Position numbers and translations under genes: made by a program. 64,000 nucleotides of DNA, taken from the NCBI RefSeq assembly GCF_018294505.1, contig NC_057798.1, positions 375,223,944 through 375,287,943 of the forward strand. Reading direction: 5' to 3'. The notes below the pieces were generated by a model, which saw only the letters and a program-made list of their open reading frames with translations, was not told the origin of the DNA and did not search any database. This DNA comes from Triticum aestivum. Taxonomy: Eukaryota; Streptophyta; Magnoliopsida; Poales; Poaceae. Below are positions 44,321-55,736 of this stretch, piece after piece (the first letter of the stretch is position 1; each line of letters begins with the position of its first letter).

Positions 44321-46384
44321 ATGCCTTTTCCCATCTTCAAAGACGGCACCGTCGTCAAGGGAGCTTTGGCCGCCGGCCAGACTATCCGGCTAGGTGGTTT
44401 TCTTATGACCGCCTGTTCGGCCACCGCTCCGACGATGACCTCTCAGGTCATTAAAAGCGATCTTCATGTAAGCTCGGAATTCGCCGAGCAGCTAGATCCG
44501 ATTGAGCTCTCCTCCGTAAACGAGCTCTTGGATCGCATCGCCGCCCTGGGAGTCGCTACCGACTATGATCAGATTGGTCTTAAAACCGATCTGAGAAAAA
44601 TTAACTCTCCCCAGGTTACCCACCACGTTGTCGTGGTAGAGGAACAATGCGGCGACTCTTCTTCTATGTTAAAAACCAACTATGTCCGGATTCCCGATCC
44701 CTCCATGCCGGACTCCCGCGGAGGGACGGACACCAATCAAATACTGAACCTAAAGTCAGGCATTGGACCAGATTCGTTGGAAAGCATCCAGCAAACCAAG
44801 CTTCCGAATCTGAAAGCTTCTTGGCCTTTGAGCCTCAGATTGGGCGGGGTTCCGAACTTGATTCCACCCGCCCACCCAAACATAAGCGATCTATCTCAAA
44901 TACGGCAAGAGCCCGATGAAACAGTACATCATTACTGGGCCAGATTCCTCCTGGTTATGGACAGGATAAAGGACTGCCGTGAAGAAAGCGCGATTTCAAT
45001 TCTCTGCAACAATTGCACGGACAAGGGAATCATAAACGCCATCAGTCGTCGCGAAGTTACACGCTTCGCCGACCTAGCGATCATTGTACAAAAATACTGT
45101 GCGATGGAGAGTTCCTGGAAAACCGAAACTAGGTTCTGGGACAATCCGGCCCTGAATACAACCCAAGTCCGAAATAAAAGAGTGCGTCATAGTCAAGCAC
45201 CTGGGTTAAAAACCAAAAAGCAAAAAAACCCTAAAGGGTACGGAACCGTACTGGAGGGATGGCTCAACGGGCCCTGCAAAATCCACAGTACGGAGGACGC
45301 TACTCCAACACATAGCCTTCGAGCATGTTGGATACTACGGCAGGTGGCCAAAAGTGGCGAAGGCTTTTTAGCCCCGGGCAACCAGCCCAGCAGCACCAGT
45401 ACGATATTAACAGTCTTCGAGACTTTCGCATCAAATAATATGCGGAAACAAACAATCCGCAGCCTCGCCGAAGTCTACCAAGTAGCAACAGCAAATCCAT
45501 GGAGCGACACGGCTATCACCTTCAATGCCAGCGACGAACCTAAATTCCGAACAGCTAGAGCACCAGTCGCATTGGTCCTCAGTCCGATAGTGGACGGCTT
45601 TCTTCTTACCAAGGTACTCATGGATGGCAGCAGCGGATTAAACCTCATCTACGAGGAAACCCTTCAAAAAATGGAAATTGACTGGAGCCGCATTGAGCGA
45701 AGCAGCACAACCTTCAGGGGGATAATCCCTAGTCGAGAAGTACGCTGCACAGGAAAAATCGCACTAGATGTAGTGTTCGGGTCGCCGGACAATTATAGGT
45801 CCGAAGAGCTCACATTCCAAGTGGCCCCATTCGGCAGCGGATATCACGCTTTGCTAGGGCGAGAGGCATTCACAATCTTCCAAGCTATACCCCATTATGG
45901 GTACATGAAGCTCAAAATGCCCGGACCCAATGGAATAATCACTCTCGCCAGTGATCCAGATATAGCACTCCGCGCTGAAAATAAGACAGCCGCACTGGCC
46001 CTAGAGGCATTATCCGAAGCCCTAGCGGCAGAGGAATTAACTACGCTGCGCTCCACGGTGGATAGGGACGATGAGATACTCGATAAGAGGTCCAAGTCCA
46101 GCCCTTTCAAACCAGCAGACGAAATAGTGAAATTTCAGGTCCACCCAACGGACCCCACAAAGACGGCATCCATTGGGGCACAATTAAATCCTGATGTAGA
46201 AGCCGCACTACGAGAATTCCTTCGGGAAAATTGGGACATTTTTACCTGGCACCCTTCAGACATGTCAGGCATCCCACGCAGGCTGGCAGAGCACAGCCTA
46301 AATATCCTAAAAGGATTCAAGCCAGTCAAACAAGCTCTTCGGAGTTTTCCGAACCCAAAAGACAGGCAATGGGAGAGGAGCTAG
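44321..46384 (+). pseudogene. Gag-protease of T, second monomer
   Basis: Same layout as the first monomer, starting MPFPIFKDG. The protease active site reads MDGSSGLNLIY, with Gly changed to Ser next to the catalytic Asp-Gly. The joint to pol is broken by a one-base loss near 46343 (CGGAGTTTTCC against CGGCGATTTTCC), a different site from the first monomer. Frame otherwise open to 46382. Confidence 0.88.
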
Positions 46385-49300
46385 CCAAACTCTTAGAAGC
46401 CGGATTCATCAGAGATATCAAACATCCGGACTGGCTAGCCAACCTGGTAATGGTACCAAAAAAGGACAAATCCTGGCGCCTCTGCGTCGATTTCAAAGAC
46501 CTTAACAAGGCCTGTCCAAAGGACCCTTTCCCTCTCCCTCGCATCGACCAAATCATCGATGCTACCGCAGGGCACGATTCATTGTGCTTCCTCGATGCAT
46601 ACTCCGGATACCATCAAATCAAGATGGCGGAAAAAGACCAGGCCGCAACGGCATTCATTACTCCATATGGGCCATTCTGCTTCAACACAATGCCCTTCGG
46701 ACTCAAAAACGCCGGCGCAACATATCAGCGCATGATTCAGACATGTCTGGCTACCCAGATAGGCAAAACAGTAGAGGCATACGTAGACGATGTGGTCGTC
46801 AAGACCAAACACGTCGAAACTCTAGTAGACGACTTGAGGGTGACATTTGACAACCTCCGAGCATATGACATTAAGCTCAACCCGGAAAAGTGTGTCTTCG
46901 GAGTACCAGCCGGAAAGCTTTTGGGCTTCATTGTATCCGGTAGAGGAATTGAAGCAAACCCAGCCAAGATCCGAGCTCTGTCACAATTGGATATCCCAAA
47001 AGACCTCAAGCAAATACAAAAACTAACTGGGTGCGTAGCGGCTCTAAGCCGCTTCATCTCCCGTTTGGGAGAAAAGGCTCTGCCCCTCTATCGCCTCCTC
47101 CGGCGCACCGAACACTTCGAATGGACGGATGCCGCCACGGCCGGACTCGAAGAAATCAAGGCCATACTGGCAACAAATCCGGTCCTGGCCGCGCCCAACC
47201 TGGGCGAACCTATGTTATTATACATCGCAGCAACACATCAAGTTGTTAGCGCGGTACTCGTCGTCGAACGAGAAACTGAAGGGCACAGATTCCCTCTTCA
47301 AAAACCAGTATACTACGTATCCACTGTCTTAACTCCATGCAAGTCCCGGTACCCACATTATCAAAAGATAGCGTATGCGGTGTTCATGGCATCCCGGAAG
47401 CTGCGACACTACTTTCAAGAGTGTTCCATAACGGTGGCCTCCGAAGTACCTCTCAACGATATTATAAACAACCGCGACGCAACGGGCAGGATTGCAAAAT
47501 GGGCCATTGGAGCTCTTACCATTTGACATAACCTACAAACCACGGCGAGCTATAAAGTCGCAAGTCCTGGCTGACTTCGTCGCCGAATGGACCGAAGCCG
47601 AACTCCCTAAAGAGTACGAGCACGTACTCCAATTGGATCATGCATTTCGACGGATCCAAAATGCTGGCTGGCTTGGGGGCTGGCGTCGTCTTGACGTCCC
47701 CAACTGGAGACATAGTCCAATACGTACTTCAAATAATGTACATGGACTCCAACAATGCAGCCGAATACGAGGCCCTTCTACACGGCCTCCGGATGGCAAT
47801 CTCCATGGGCATTCAACGCCTAGAGGTGCGTGGGGATTCAAACCTCGCAATATCCCAAGTAAATGGAGACTTTGACGCCAAAGATCCGAAAATGGCAGCT
47901 ACCGCAACGCCGTCCTAAAAATGTCAGCTCGATTCGAAGGACTTGAATTCCATCATGTAGCCCGGGATAATAACCAGGCAGCAGACGTGTTAGCACGCAT
48001 CGGTACAAAACATGACGCCGTCCCTCCAAACATCTTCCTGGAATGGCTCTTTAAGCCATCCGTATTATGGGAAGAGGAGTCCGGAAATAACAATCCGGAG
48101 CCAGCTGCATCACCTAACTCAGACAATTCTGACACGATCGGCGGCTCAGCCAATGAAATAACACCTTCAGCCCACGAAATAATGGCAGTAATTGCCCCGT
48201 GGACGGAACCATTCCTAGCCTACTTAATTAGGCAGGAACTTCCCGAAGACCAAAATGAGGCCCGCTGCATAGTTCGGCGGTCTAAAGCCTACAAGGTCCA
48301 TGAGGGAGAACTTTATAAGAAAAGCACGACCGGAGTCCTTCAAAGGTGTATCTCCGAAGAGGAAGGGCGAAATCTCCTGGCTGAAATTCACGCCGGACTC
48401 GGCGGGCACCACGCCGCCGCCCGGGCCCTTGTAGGCAAGGCCTTCCGTACAGGATTTTATTGGCCGACCGCCCGGGCAGATGCTCAGGACTTAGTCCAAC
48501 GATGCGTCGGTTGCCAGCTCTTTGCCAATCAGAGCCATATGCCACCCACCGCCCTCAAAACTATACCCATTACTTGGCCGTTCGCGGTCTGGGGGCTTGA
48601 CATGGTTGGACCCCTTAAAGGGGAACCCACAAGCACAAATACTTATTGGTCATGGTGGATAAATTCACCAAATGGATAGAGGCCAAGCCGGTTAAAACGG
48701 CAGAATCCGGACCTGTGATAGACTTCATATCCGGGGTAGTACACCGCTTCGGCGTCCCCCACAGCATCATCACTGATAACGGCACGAATTTCACGGCCGA
48801 CGAGGTTAAACTCTGGTGCAAAAACATGGGCATCAAGCTCGACTACGCTTCAGTCTACCACCCTCAAACTAATGGTCAAGTGGAACGAGCAAATGGTCTA
48901 ATCATGAGCGGCATCAAACCCAGATTAGTGCGGTCCCTCACGGAATCTAACACGCACTGGGTAGAGGAGCTCGACTCCGTACTCTGGGGGCTGCGGACCA
49001 CGCCAAACCGCACAACCGGATTCACACCATTTTTTATGGTATACGGCGCTGAGGCAGTTTTGCCCTGCGACATAATTCATGACTCACCTCGCGTGCGCAT
49101 GTACGAGGAAAGAGAAGCCGAGTTAGATCGGCAGGACAGTTTGGACGCTTTAGAGGAGGAGCGCGACGTGGCAAAATCCCGTTCCGCATTTTATCAACAG
49201 CAGGCTCGAAGATATCAAAGCAGAGAAGTACGGGCCAAAACTTACAACGTTGGCGAGCTAGTTCTACGCCTGCCGGACAAGAAAAAGGACAAACTTAAGC

Positions 49301-49431
49301 CCAAATGGGAAGGTCCCTTCATCATTGACCAAGTCCTTACCGGCGGTGCATACCGTCTACGCAACGCATCTGACAACCGACTCGAGCCAAACCCATGGAA
49401 CGCAGCCCGTCTCCGAAGATTTTACGCCTAG
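46344..49431 (+). pseudogene. RT, RNases H and integrase of T, second monomer
   Basis: RT (YVDD near 46779-46790) is intact and nearly identical to the first monomer. Single-base indels then break it: an insertion near 47510 (ATTGGAGCTC), an insertion near 47620 (GTACGAGCACG), a deletion near 47900 (GCAGCTACCG) and a deletion near 48623 (AAAGGGGAACC). The archaeal-type RNase H (FDGS near 47648) and the integrase core (ITDNGTNF, GQVERANG) are otherwise preserved, and the C-terminus runs through GAG where monomer 1 has TAG, ending at 49429-49431. Confidence 0.92.
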
Positions 49432-50245
49432 CGCCGGACTCAGGGTTCGTCTCCTTCCTCCGTCCACCTTTCATATTTTTTCGCTGTCTTTGTTTTCCCT
49501 CCTTTCTCCTCTCCTTTCTTCAGCTCAAACCTCTCGAGGGCTGATCTGCGCTTTGTTCGCACTTACTTGATGTGCTACTCGCACTCGTTATACCTGGGGG
49601 CTTCTTTATTAGAAGCTTATTTATACGGGCTTTATGCCCAACACATGTGTCATACTTCCGCATGTACCTTTTATTCACCATTATATGCATCGATATGACT
49701 TAAGTTTTGGCCAAGCTGGGTTGCCTGGCTCCTGTGCTTACCCCTACGTTCCCGATTGTTCGGCTAGGAGGTAAAGGGAGCACCTCTGCGATTGTTACTG
49801 CCGGGTCAGCCGGATGTGTACCTCAGACTGGGTGAAGCCGAAAGCTAGCGTTCTTAAGAGAATATTCGGTCGGTGACTTGAAAGATGATTTATTACTTAC
49901 TTATTTATTTGCCCCCAGATGCTTTTTCTGCTATTTTCGCAGTCTCAACATGCACTTTAGGGCATGCCTCCCCAGGGAAAGGAACCCTTAACGGAACTAT
50001 TCTCCCTGGAAGATGTTTCTTACTAACCATGTAATATAACATAACTAGCTGGGCACTTGTCTGATAAAGCAATTATGACCCCGACGCCTTGTCTCCACGC
50101 ATGCCCCGGTTCTTCTATAACCGTAAGGGTATTCGGACACACTCCGGACTGTTGGGTCCCGAGGTTGAAGCGAAAAGGTCCGCAAAGACAAACGATCTAC
50201 AATCCGGCTAGAAGGCATTTTACATGTCATTTCAAAATTACATCG
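49432..50245. other. Spacer between convergent pol and antisense gene, monomer 2
   Basis: Counterpart of 41317-42130 with a few substitutions. No gene is seen. Confidence 0.6.
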
Positions 50246-51720
50246 TCAAACTGACTGATTGTACTCCTCTTCAATCCCATCTAACAGGCTGTCTAATTTA
50301 CAGTCCTGTTGGGAATATTTCACGGCCAGTTCTACTTGGCCGTACATCAAGCTCACAGGGATCTCCTTCCGTCAGGCCCCGCAGGTCCGACCTCGGCCAT
50401 GTGGTTTGGGTCAGCCTTCGGATACCGCGTCTTCACCATGGCCCAGGCCTCCCTGGCGCCTTGACGGCAGGCCGATATCTTCCACGGACGGAGGCGTCGC
50501 CGTGCTCCCTGAAGCTTCTCAGCAAGCCCTCCAAGGCCCTCGGGTAGGGAGACGGAAGGCCATAAAGCTTGCACGACGCCACTCATCGCCTACCGAACAC
50601 GTTTGAGAAGTTGCACCAGCTCGGGAAGTTGGTCACCCGTTGAACCAGGCATTTCCTCCGCAGGGCGACCTGTGAGCACACCTACAGAAATATTTCTGTT
50701 AACCGACTTCCTCGCCGAACTCTTCTTTTCAAAAGAGTTTGCTCAAGCACTTACTATAGATGCCGCGACGAAGCCGCTGATTCTCCTTCAAGGAGCCAGA
50801 CAGCTGGGCCCGAACACCTTTCAGCTCTTCTCCAAGATGGGTGTGGGCATCTTGGAGTTTGTTTCTCTCCTTCTGCACCTTCGTAAGCACCCTCTCGCCG
50901 GCCTTCAACTGGCGCAGTAGCTGTTGCTTGTTCGGATCTAGTCCGGCGCCCTCTACAATATTATTGTCAAACTATACACACACGCCGCATTTTGTTAACT
51001 ACTTATCTTTTCAAAAAATATGAATTACCAGAGGGGGTCTCCGTGGCTCCCCCGGCAGCGGCTAGTGCGGCCTCAAGTTGGGCCTTGCACTTTTGAAGCT
51101 CCTGAGACAGGTGGGTATTCTTCTTAGTAAGATCCTGCATAACAAATAATCCTTAAATCAGTTAGTTTAACTATTTTAAGTCTCGGGGGCTACTGGCATA
51201 TATAGCCATTAAAATTCATCACCCGTATGTCCTTTACATACTGCTCCGTGGCTTTGGTTAAACCATCTTGAGCAGCACGGAGGTGCGCATCTCCCGCATT
51301 AAAGGCATTTAACGCCTCAGGAGAGAAACACGCGTCACGAAGAATTGTCCGACGGCGCCTATGATTCATGGCGCTCTCCACCTCAGACCTGGTGGCGGAC
51401 AACCTGTCGGCATCCTCCGTTGGAGGAGCGTCCGGCTCGCGCCTTGCGCTAGCCTCCCCTTTCGGACCATGCGTTGGAGCCTGGCTGGCGGAGGCTTGGT
51501 GGGCACCCTCTCCGGACTCAGTCCAGCGAGTGCTTTTTCTCCTGGAAGAATCATGAGCATTAATATGCCTCCCAGGAGTTTTTCCCTTAAAGGACAATGG
51601 TGCGCCATACCTTTGCGGCGACGTTTCGATTCGCGCCGCACTCCTCTTCCGCCTACTGGGCCGAACTGACCCCGTTTGATCAGTCGTCGCAAGATCGGCT
51701 TCCTGCCGTGAAGGCACCGC
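50246..51720 (-). pseudogene. Antisense intron-containing gene of T, monomer 2
   Basis: Exons correspond to the first copy: about 51611-51720, 51223-51541, 51029-51134, 50755-50952 and 50246-50669. All splice dinucleotides are conserved; the acceptor of the 50952 exon is TAG instead of CAG. The shared TAG after KRVR is present. The second stop of monomer 1 is absent here (CAA, giving VVQALW), but a base lost near 50370 shifts the frame before the conserved tail. The protein character is as in monomer 1. Confidence 0.7.
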
Positions 51721-51917
51721 CTGCCGAGCACCATTGGTGCATGGTGGTTAGAAATAAGCATTAACAAAGCAACGGTGTCAGAGCTTCGGTCGTACTCACC
51801 TGGGAAGCCGGACACTATTCGACAGGAACATGAAGTTTGAAGGAGAACCCGCCTTGCAACGCCGAAGACAACATATGCGCCGGGCTCGTCGTCATTGAAG
51901 CCTTGTTCGGGGGCTAC

Positions 51918-52388
51918 TGAGGGAGTCCCGGACTAGGGGGTGTCCGGATAGCCGAACTATCATCATCGGCCGGACTCCAAGACTATGAAGATACAAGATT
52001 GAAGACTTCGTCCCGTGTCCGGATGGGACTTTCCTTGGCGTGGAAGGCAAGCTTGGCGATACGGATATGTAGATCTCCTACCATTGTAACCGACTTTGTG
52101 TAACCATAGCCCTCTCCGATGTCTATATAAACCGGATGGCTTTAGTCCGTAGGACGAACAACAATCATACCACAGGCTAGCTTCTAGGGTTTAGCCTCCT
52201 TGATCTCGTGGTAGATCCACTCTTGTAACACACATCATCAATATTAATCAAGCAGGACGTAGGGTTTTACCTCCATCAAGAGGGCCCGAGCCTGGGTAAA
52301 ACATCGTGTCCCTTGTCTCCTGTTACCATCCGCCTAGACGCACAGTTCGGGACCCCCTACCCGAGATCCGTCGGTTTTGACACCGACA
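51918..52388 (+). repeat. LTR 3 of T
   Basis: 471 bp ending GACACCGACA, followed by the GGAGC duplication at 52389-52393. TATA box CTATATAAA at 52123-52131. Confidence 0.96.
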
Positions 52389-52393
52389 GGAGC

Positions 52394-53701
52394 CAAAGAA
52401 TATTCTCAAGTATTAGCAGTTGAGTTTTCAATTCAACCACACCTGGATAACTTAGTATCTGTGGAAAAGTATTTAGTAGATAAGTAGTATGGAAGTAACG
52501 GTAACGGTAGCAAAAGTAACAGTAGCAGTTTTGTAGTAATTGTATCAGCAACAACGGTAAAGTAAATAAGCAAAGAACAATATGTGAAAAGCTCGTAGGC
52601 ATTGGATCAGTGATGGATAATTATGTCGGATGTGATTCCTCATGTAATAGTTATAACATAGGGTGACACAGAACTAGCTCCAGTTCATCAATGTAATGTA
52701 GGCATGTATTCCAAATATAGTCATACGTGCTTATGGAAAAGAACTTGCATGACATCTTTTGTCCTACCCTCCCATGGCAGCGGGGTCCTATTGGAAACTA
52801 AGGGATATTAAGGCCTCCTTTTAATAGAGTACCTGACCAAAGCATTAACACTTAGTGAATACATGAACTCCTCAAACTACGGTCATCACCGGTAAGTATC
52901 CCGATTATTGTCACTTCAGGGTTAACGGATCATAACACATAATAGTTGACTATAGACTTGCAAGATAGGATCAAGAACTCACATATATTCATGAAAACAT
53001 AATAGGTTCAGATCTAAAATCATGGCACTCGGGCCCTAGTGACAAGCATTAAGCATAGCAAAGTCATAGCAACATCAATCTCAGAACATAGTGGATACTA
53101 GGGATCAAACCCTAACAAAACTAACTCGATTACATGGTAAATCTCTTCCAACCCATCACCGTCTAGCAAGCCTATGATGGAATTACTCACGCACGGCGGT
53201 GAGCATCATGAAATTGGTGATGGAGGATGGTTAATGATGACAACGACGATGAATCCCCCTCTCTGGAGCCCCGAATGGACTCCAGATCAGCCCCCCGAGA
53301 GAGTTTAGGGCTTGGCGACGGCTCCGTATCGTAAAACGCAATGAGTCTTTCTCTGATTTTTTCTCCGCGAACGTGAATATATGGAGTTGGAGTTGAGGTC
53401 GGTGGAGGTCCAGGGGGCCCACGAGGCAGGGGGCGCGCCCTAGGGGGCGCCCCCACCCACGTGGACAGGGTGTGGGCCCCCTGACGTTGATTCTTTAGCC
53501 AATATTTTTTATTAATTCCAAAAAGTTGCTCCTCGGATTTTCAGGTCATTCCGAGAACTTTTATTTTTGCATAAAAATAACACCATGGCAGTTCTGCTGA
53601 AAACAACGTCAGTCCGAGTTAGTTCCATTCAAATCATGCAAGTTAGAGTCCAAACCAAGGGCAAAAGTGTTTGGAAAAGTAGATACGACAGAGACGTATC
53701 A
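52394..53701 (-). repeat. 3' LTR of element C, second segment
   Basis: It continues CAAAGAATATTCTC exactly where 35689 stopped and aligns with 60512-61792 to the end GAGACGTATCA. The joined LTR is 1393 bp against 1370 bp for the right copy. It includes an extra GGTGACACA-type insertion near 52661 and several small indels. Confidence 0.93.
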
Positions 53702-53715
53702 ACTCCCCCAATCTT
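53702..53715 (-). other. Polypurine tract (element C)
   Basis: On the minus strand AAGATTGGGGGAGT abuts the left LTR. A second copy lies at 55703-55716. Confidence 0.8.
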
Positions 53716-55702
53716 AAACCTTTGCTTGTCCTCAAGCAATTTAGTTGACAAACTGAAAGTGATAAAGAAAAACTTTTACAAACTTTGTTTGCTCTTGTTG
53801 TTGCAAATATGTAAAGCCAGCATTCAAGTTTCCAGCAGAGATTATGAACTAATCATATTCACAATAAAACTTAGGTATCATGTTTACTCATATCAATGGC
53901 ATAATCAACTAGCGAGCAATAATAATAAATCTCAGATGACAACACTTTCTCAAAACAATCATAATATGATATAACAAGATGGTATCTCGCTAGCCCTTTC
54001 TGAGACCGCATAACATAAATGCAGAGCACCTCTGAAGATCAAGGACTGACTAAACATTGTAATTCATGGTAAAAGAGATCCAGTCATAGTCATACTCAAT
54101 ATAAATTAATAGTAATGCATGCAAATGACATCGATGCTCTCCAGCAGGTGCTTTTTAATAAGAGTGTGATGACTCAACATAAAAGTAAATAGATAGGCCC
54201 TTCGCGGAGGGAAGCAGGGATTTGTAGAGGTGCCAGAGCTCGATTTTGAAATAGAGATAAATAATATTTTGAGCGGTATACTTTCATTGTCAACATAACA
54301 ACTGAGAGATCTCTATATCTTCCATGCTACACACATTATAAGCGGTTCCCAAACGAATGGTAAAGTTTATACTCCCCCTCCACCAACAAGCATCAATCCA
54401 TGGCTTACCCAAAGCAACGGGTGCCTCCAACTAGCAATAATCCTGGGGGAATTTTGTTTGTGATTATTTTTGATTTAAGCATGGGACTGGGCATCCCAAT
54501 GACCAGCCATTTTCTCGTGAGTGAGGAGCAGAGCCCACTCCTCTTGAGAATAACCCGCCTAGCATGCAAGATACAGAAAACCCTAGTTGATACATGAGCT
54601 GTTCGAGCATACAAAACAAAATTTCATTTGAAGGTTTGGAGGTTGGCATAGACAAATTTACTTGGAACGGAAGGTGGATACCGCATATAGGAAGGTATGG
54701 TGGACTCATATGGAATAAATTTGGGGTTTATGGATTTTGGATGCACAAGCAGTATTCTTGCTTAGTACAAGTGAAGGCTAGAAAGAGACTGGGAAGTGAC
54801 CAACTAGAAAGCGACAACAGTCATGAACATGCATTAAATTTAATCAACACTGAGTGCAAGCATGAGTAGGATATAATCCACCATGAACATAAATATCATG
54901 AAGGCTATGTTGATTTTGTTTCAACTACATGCGTGAACATGTGCCAAGTCAAGTCACTCGAATCATTCAAAGGAGGATACCACCCTATCATACCACATCA
55001 CAACTATTTCAATAGCATGTTGGCACACAAGGAAACCATTATAAACTCCAAGCTAATTAAGCATGGCATAAGCAACTATAATCTCTAATTGTCATTGCAA
55101 ACATGTTTATTCATAGTAGGCTGAATCAGGAACAATGAACTAATCATATTTACAAAAACAAGAGGTCGAGTTCATACCAGCTTCTCTCATCTCGATCATC
55201 TCATTATACATTGTCATTATTGCCTTTCACTTGCACGACCGAATGGTGTGGATAATAATAATAATAGTGCACATGCATTGGACTAAGTTGGAATCTGCAA
55301 GCATTCAATTCAAGGGAGAAGACAAGGTAATATGGCTCTTGGTTAAGTCAACAATAATGCATATAAGAGCCACTCAACATTTTCATCATGGTCTTCTCCT
55401 CTTGACCCCCAAAGAAAAGAAAAGGAATAAAACTATTTACACGGGAAAGCTCCCAACAAACAAAAGAAGAATGAGAAATCTTTTTGGGTTTTCTTTTAAT
55501 TACTACTACTACAAGCATGGAAAGTAAACTAGCCAAAAGCTATAACTATTTTTTCGGTTTTTTTCTTAAGGTTTATCAAACACACAAGAAGAAAGCTAGA
55601 AAAAGAAAATAAACTAGCATGGATAGTACAATAAAAAACTATGAGCATCTACAACTAGAATGAGTGTGTGAACATGAATGTAATGTCGGTGAGAAATACG
55701 TA
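53716..55702 (-). other. Element C 3' non-coding interior
   Basis: 2.0 kb, AT-rich, no credible gene on either strand. It corresponds in position to 11977-13428 of element A. The short frames (54400-54869, 55231-55536) lack recognisable features. Confidence 0.6.
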
Positions 55703-55716
55703 CTCCCCCAAGCTTA
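55703..55716 (-). other. Internal polypurine-like motif (element C)
   Basis: Minus-strand TAAGCTTGGGGGAG lies about 20 bp after the ORF3 stop and 2.0 kb before the terminal tract. Confidence 0.6.
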
Positions 55717-55736
55717 GGCTTTGGGCCTAAGTTAGT

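Larger units (their letters stand above)
35690..52388 (+). mobile_element. Tat-lineage Ty3/gypsy element T, three-LTR tandem dimer
   Basis: Three direct LTRs (35690-36158, 43803-44273, 51918-52388) separate two interiors of the same length (7644 bp each: 36159-43802 and 44274-51917). The outer borders carry one perfect duplication GGAGC (35685-35689 and 52389-52393); the middle LTR has none. Each interior has gag-protease, RT, RNase H, archaeal-type RNase H and integrase on plus, and an antisense gene on minus. The extra RNase H and the antisense gene place it in the Tat lineage. It is inserted in the 3' LTR of C. Confidence 0.96.

Noticed and set aside
35690..52388. Two independent neighbouring insertions of the same Tat element
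   Set aside because: The middle LTR is shared and lacks target duplications; only the outer borders have GGAGC.
53187..53456. Frames repeated at 53187-53456 and 61288-61612 that look like a conserved small protein
   Set aside because: They are the two LTR copies of element C; similarity reflects LTR duplication, and the frames are not preserved between copies.
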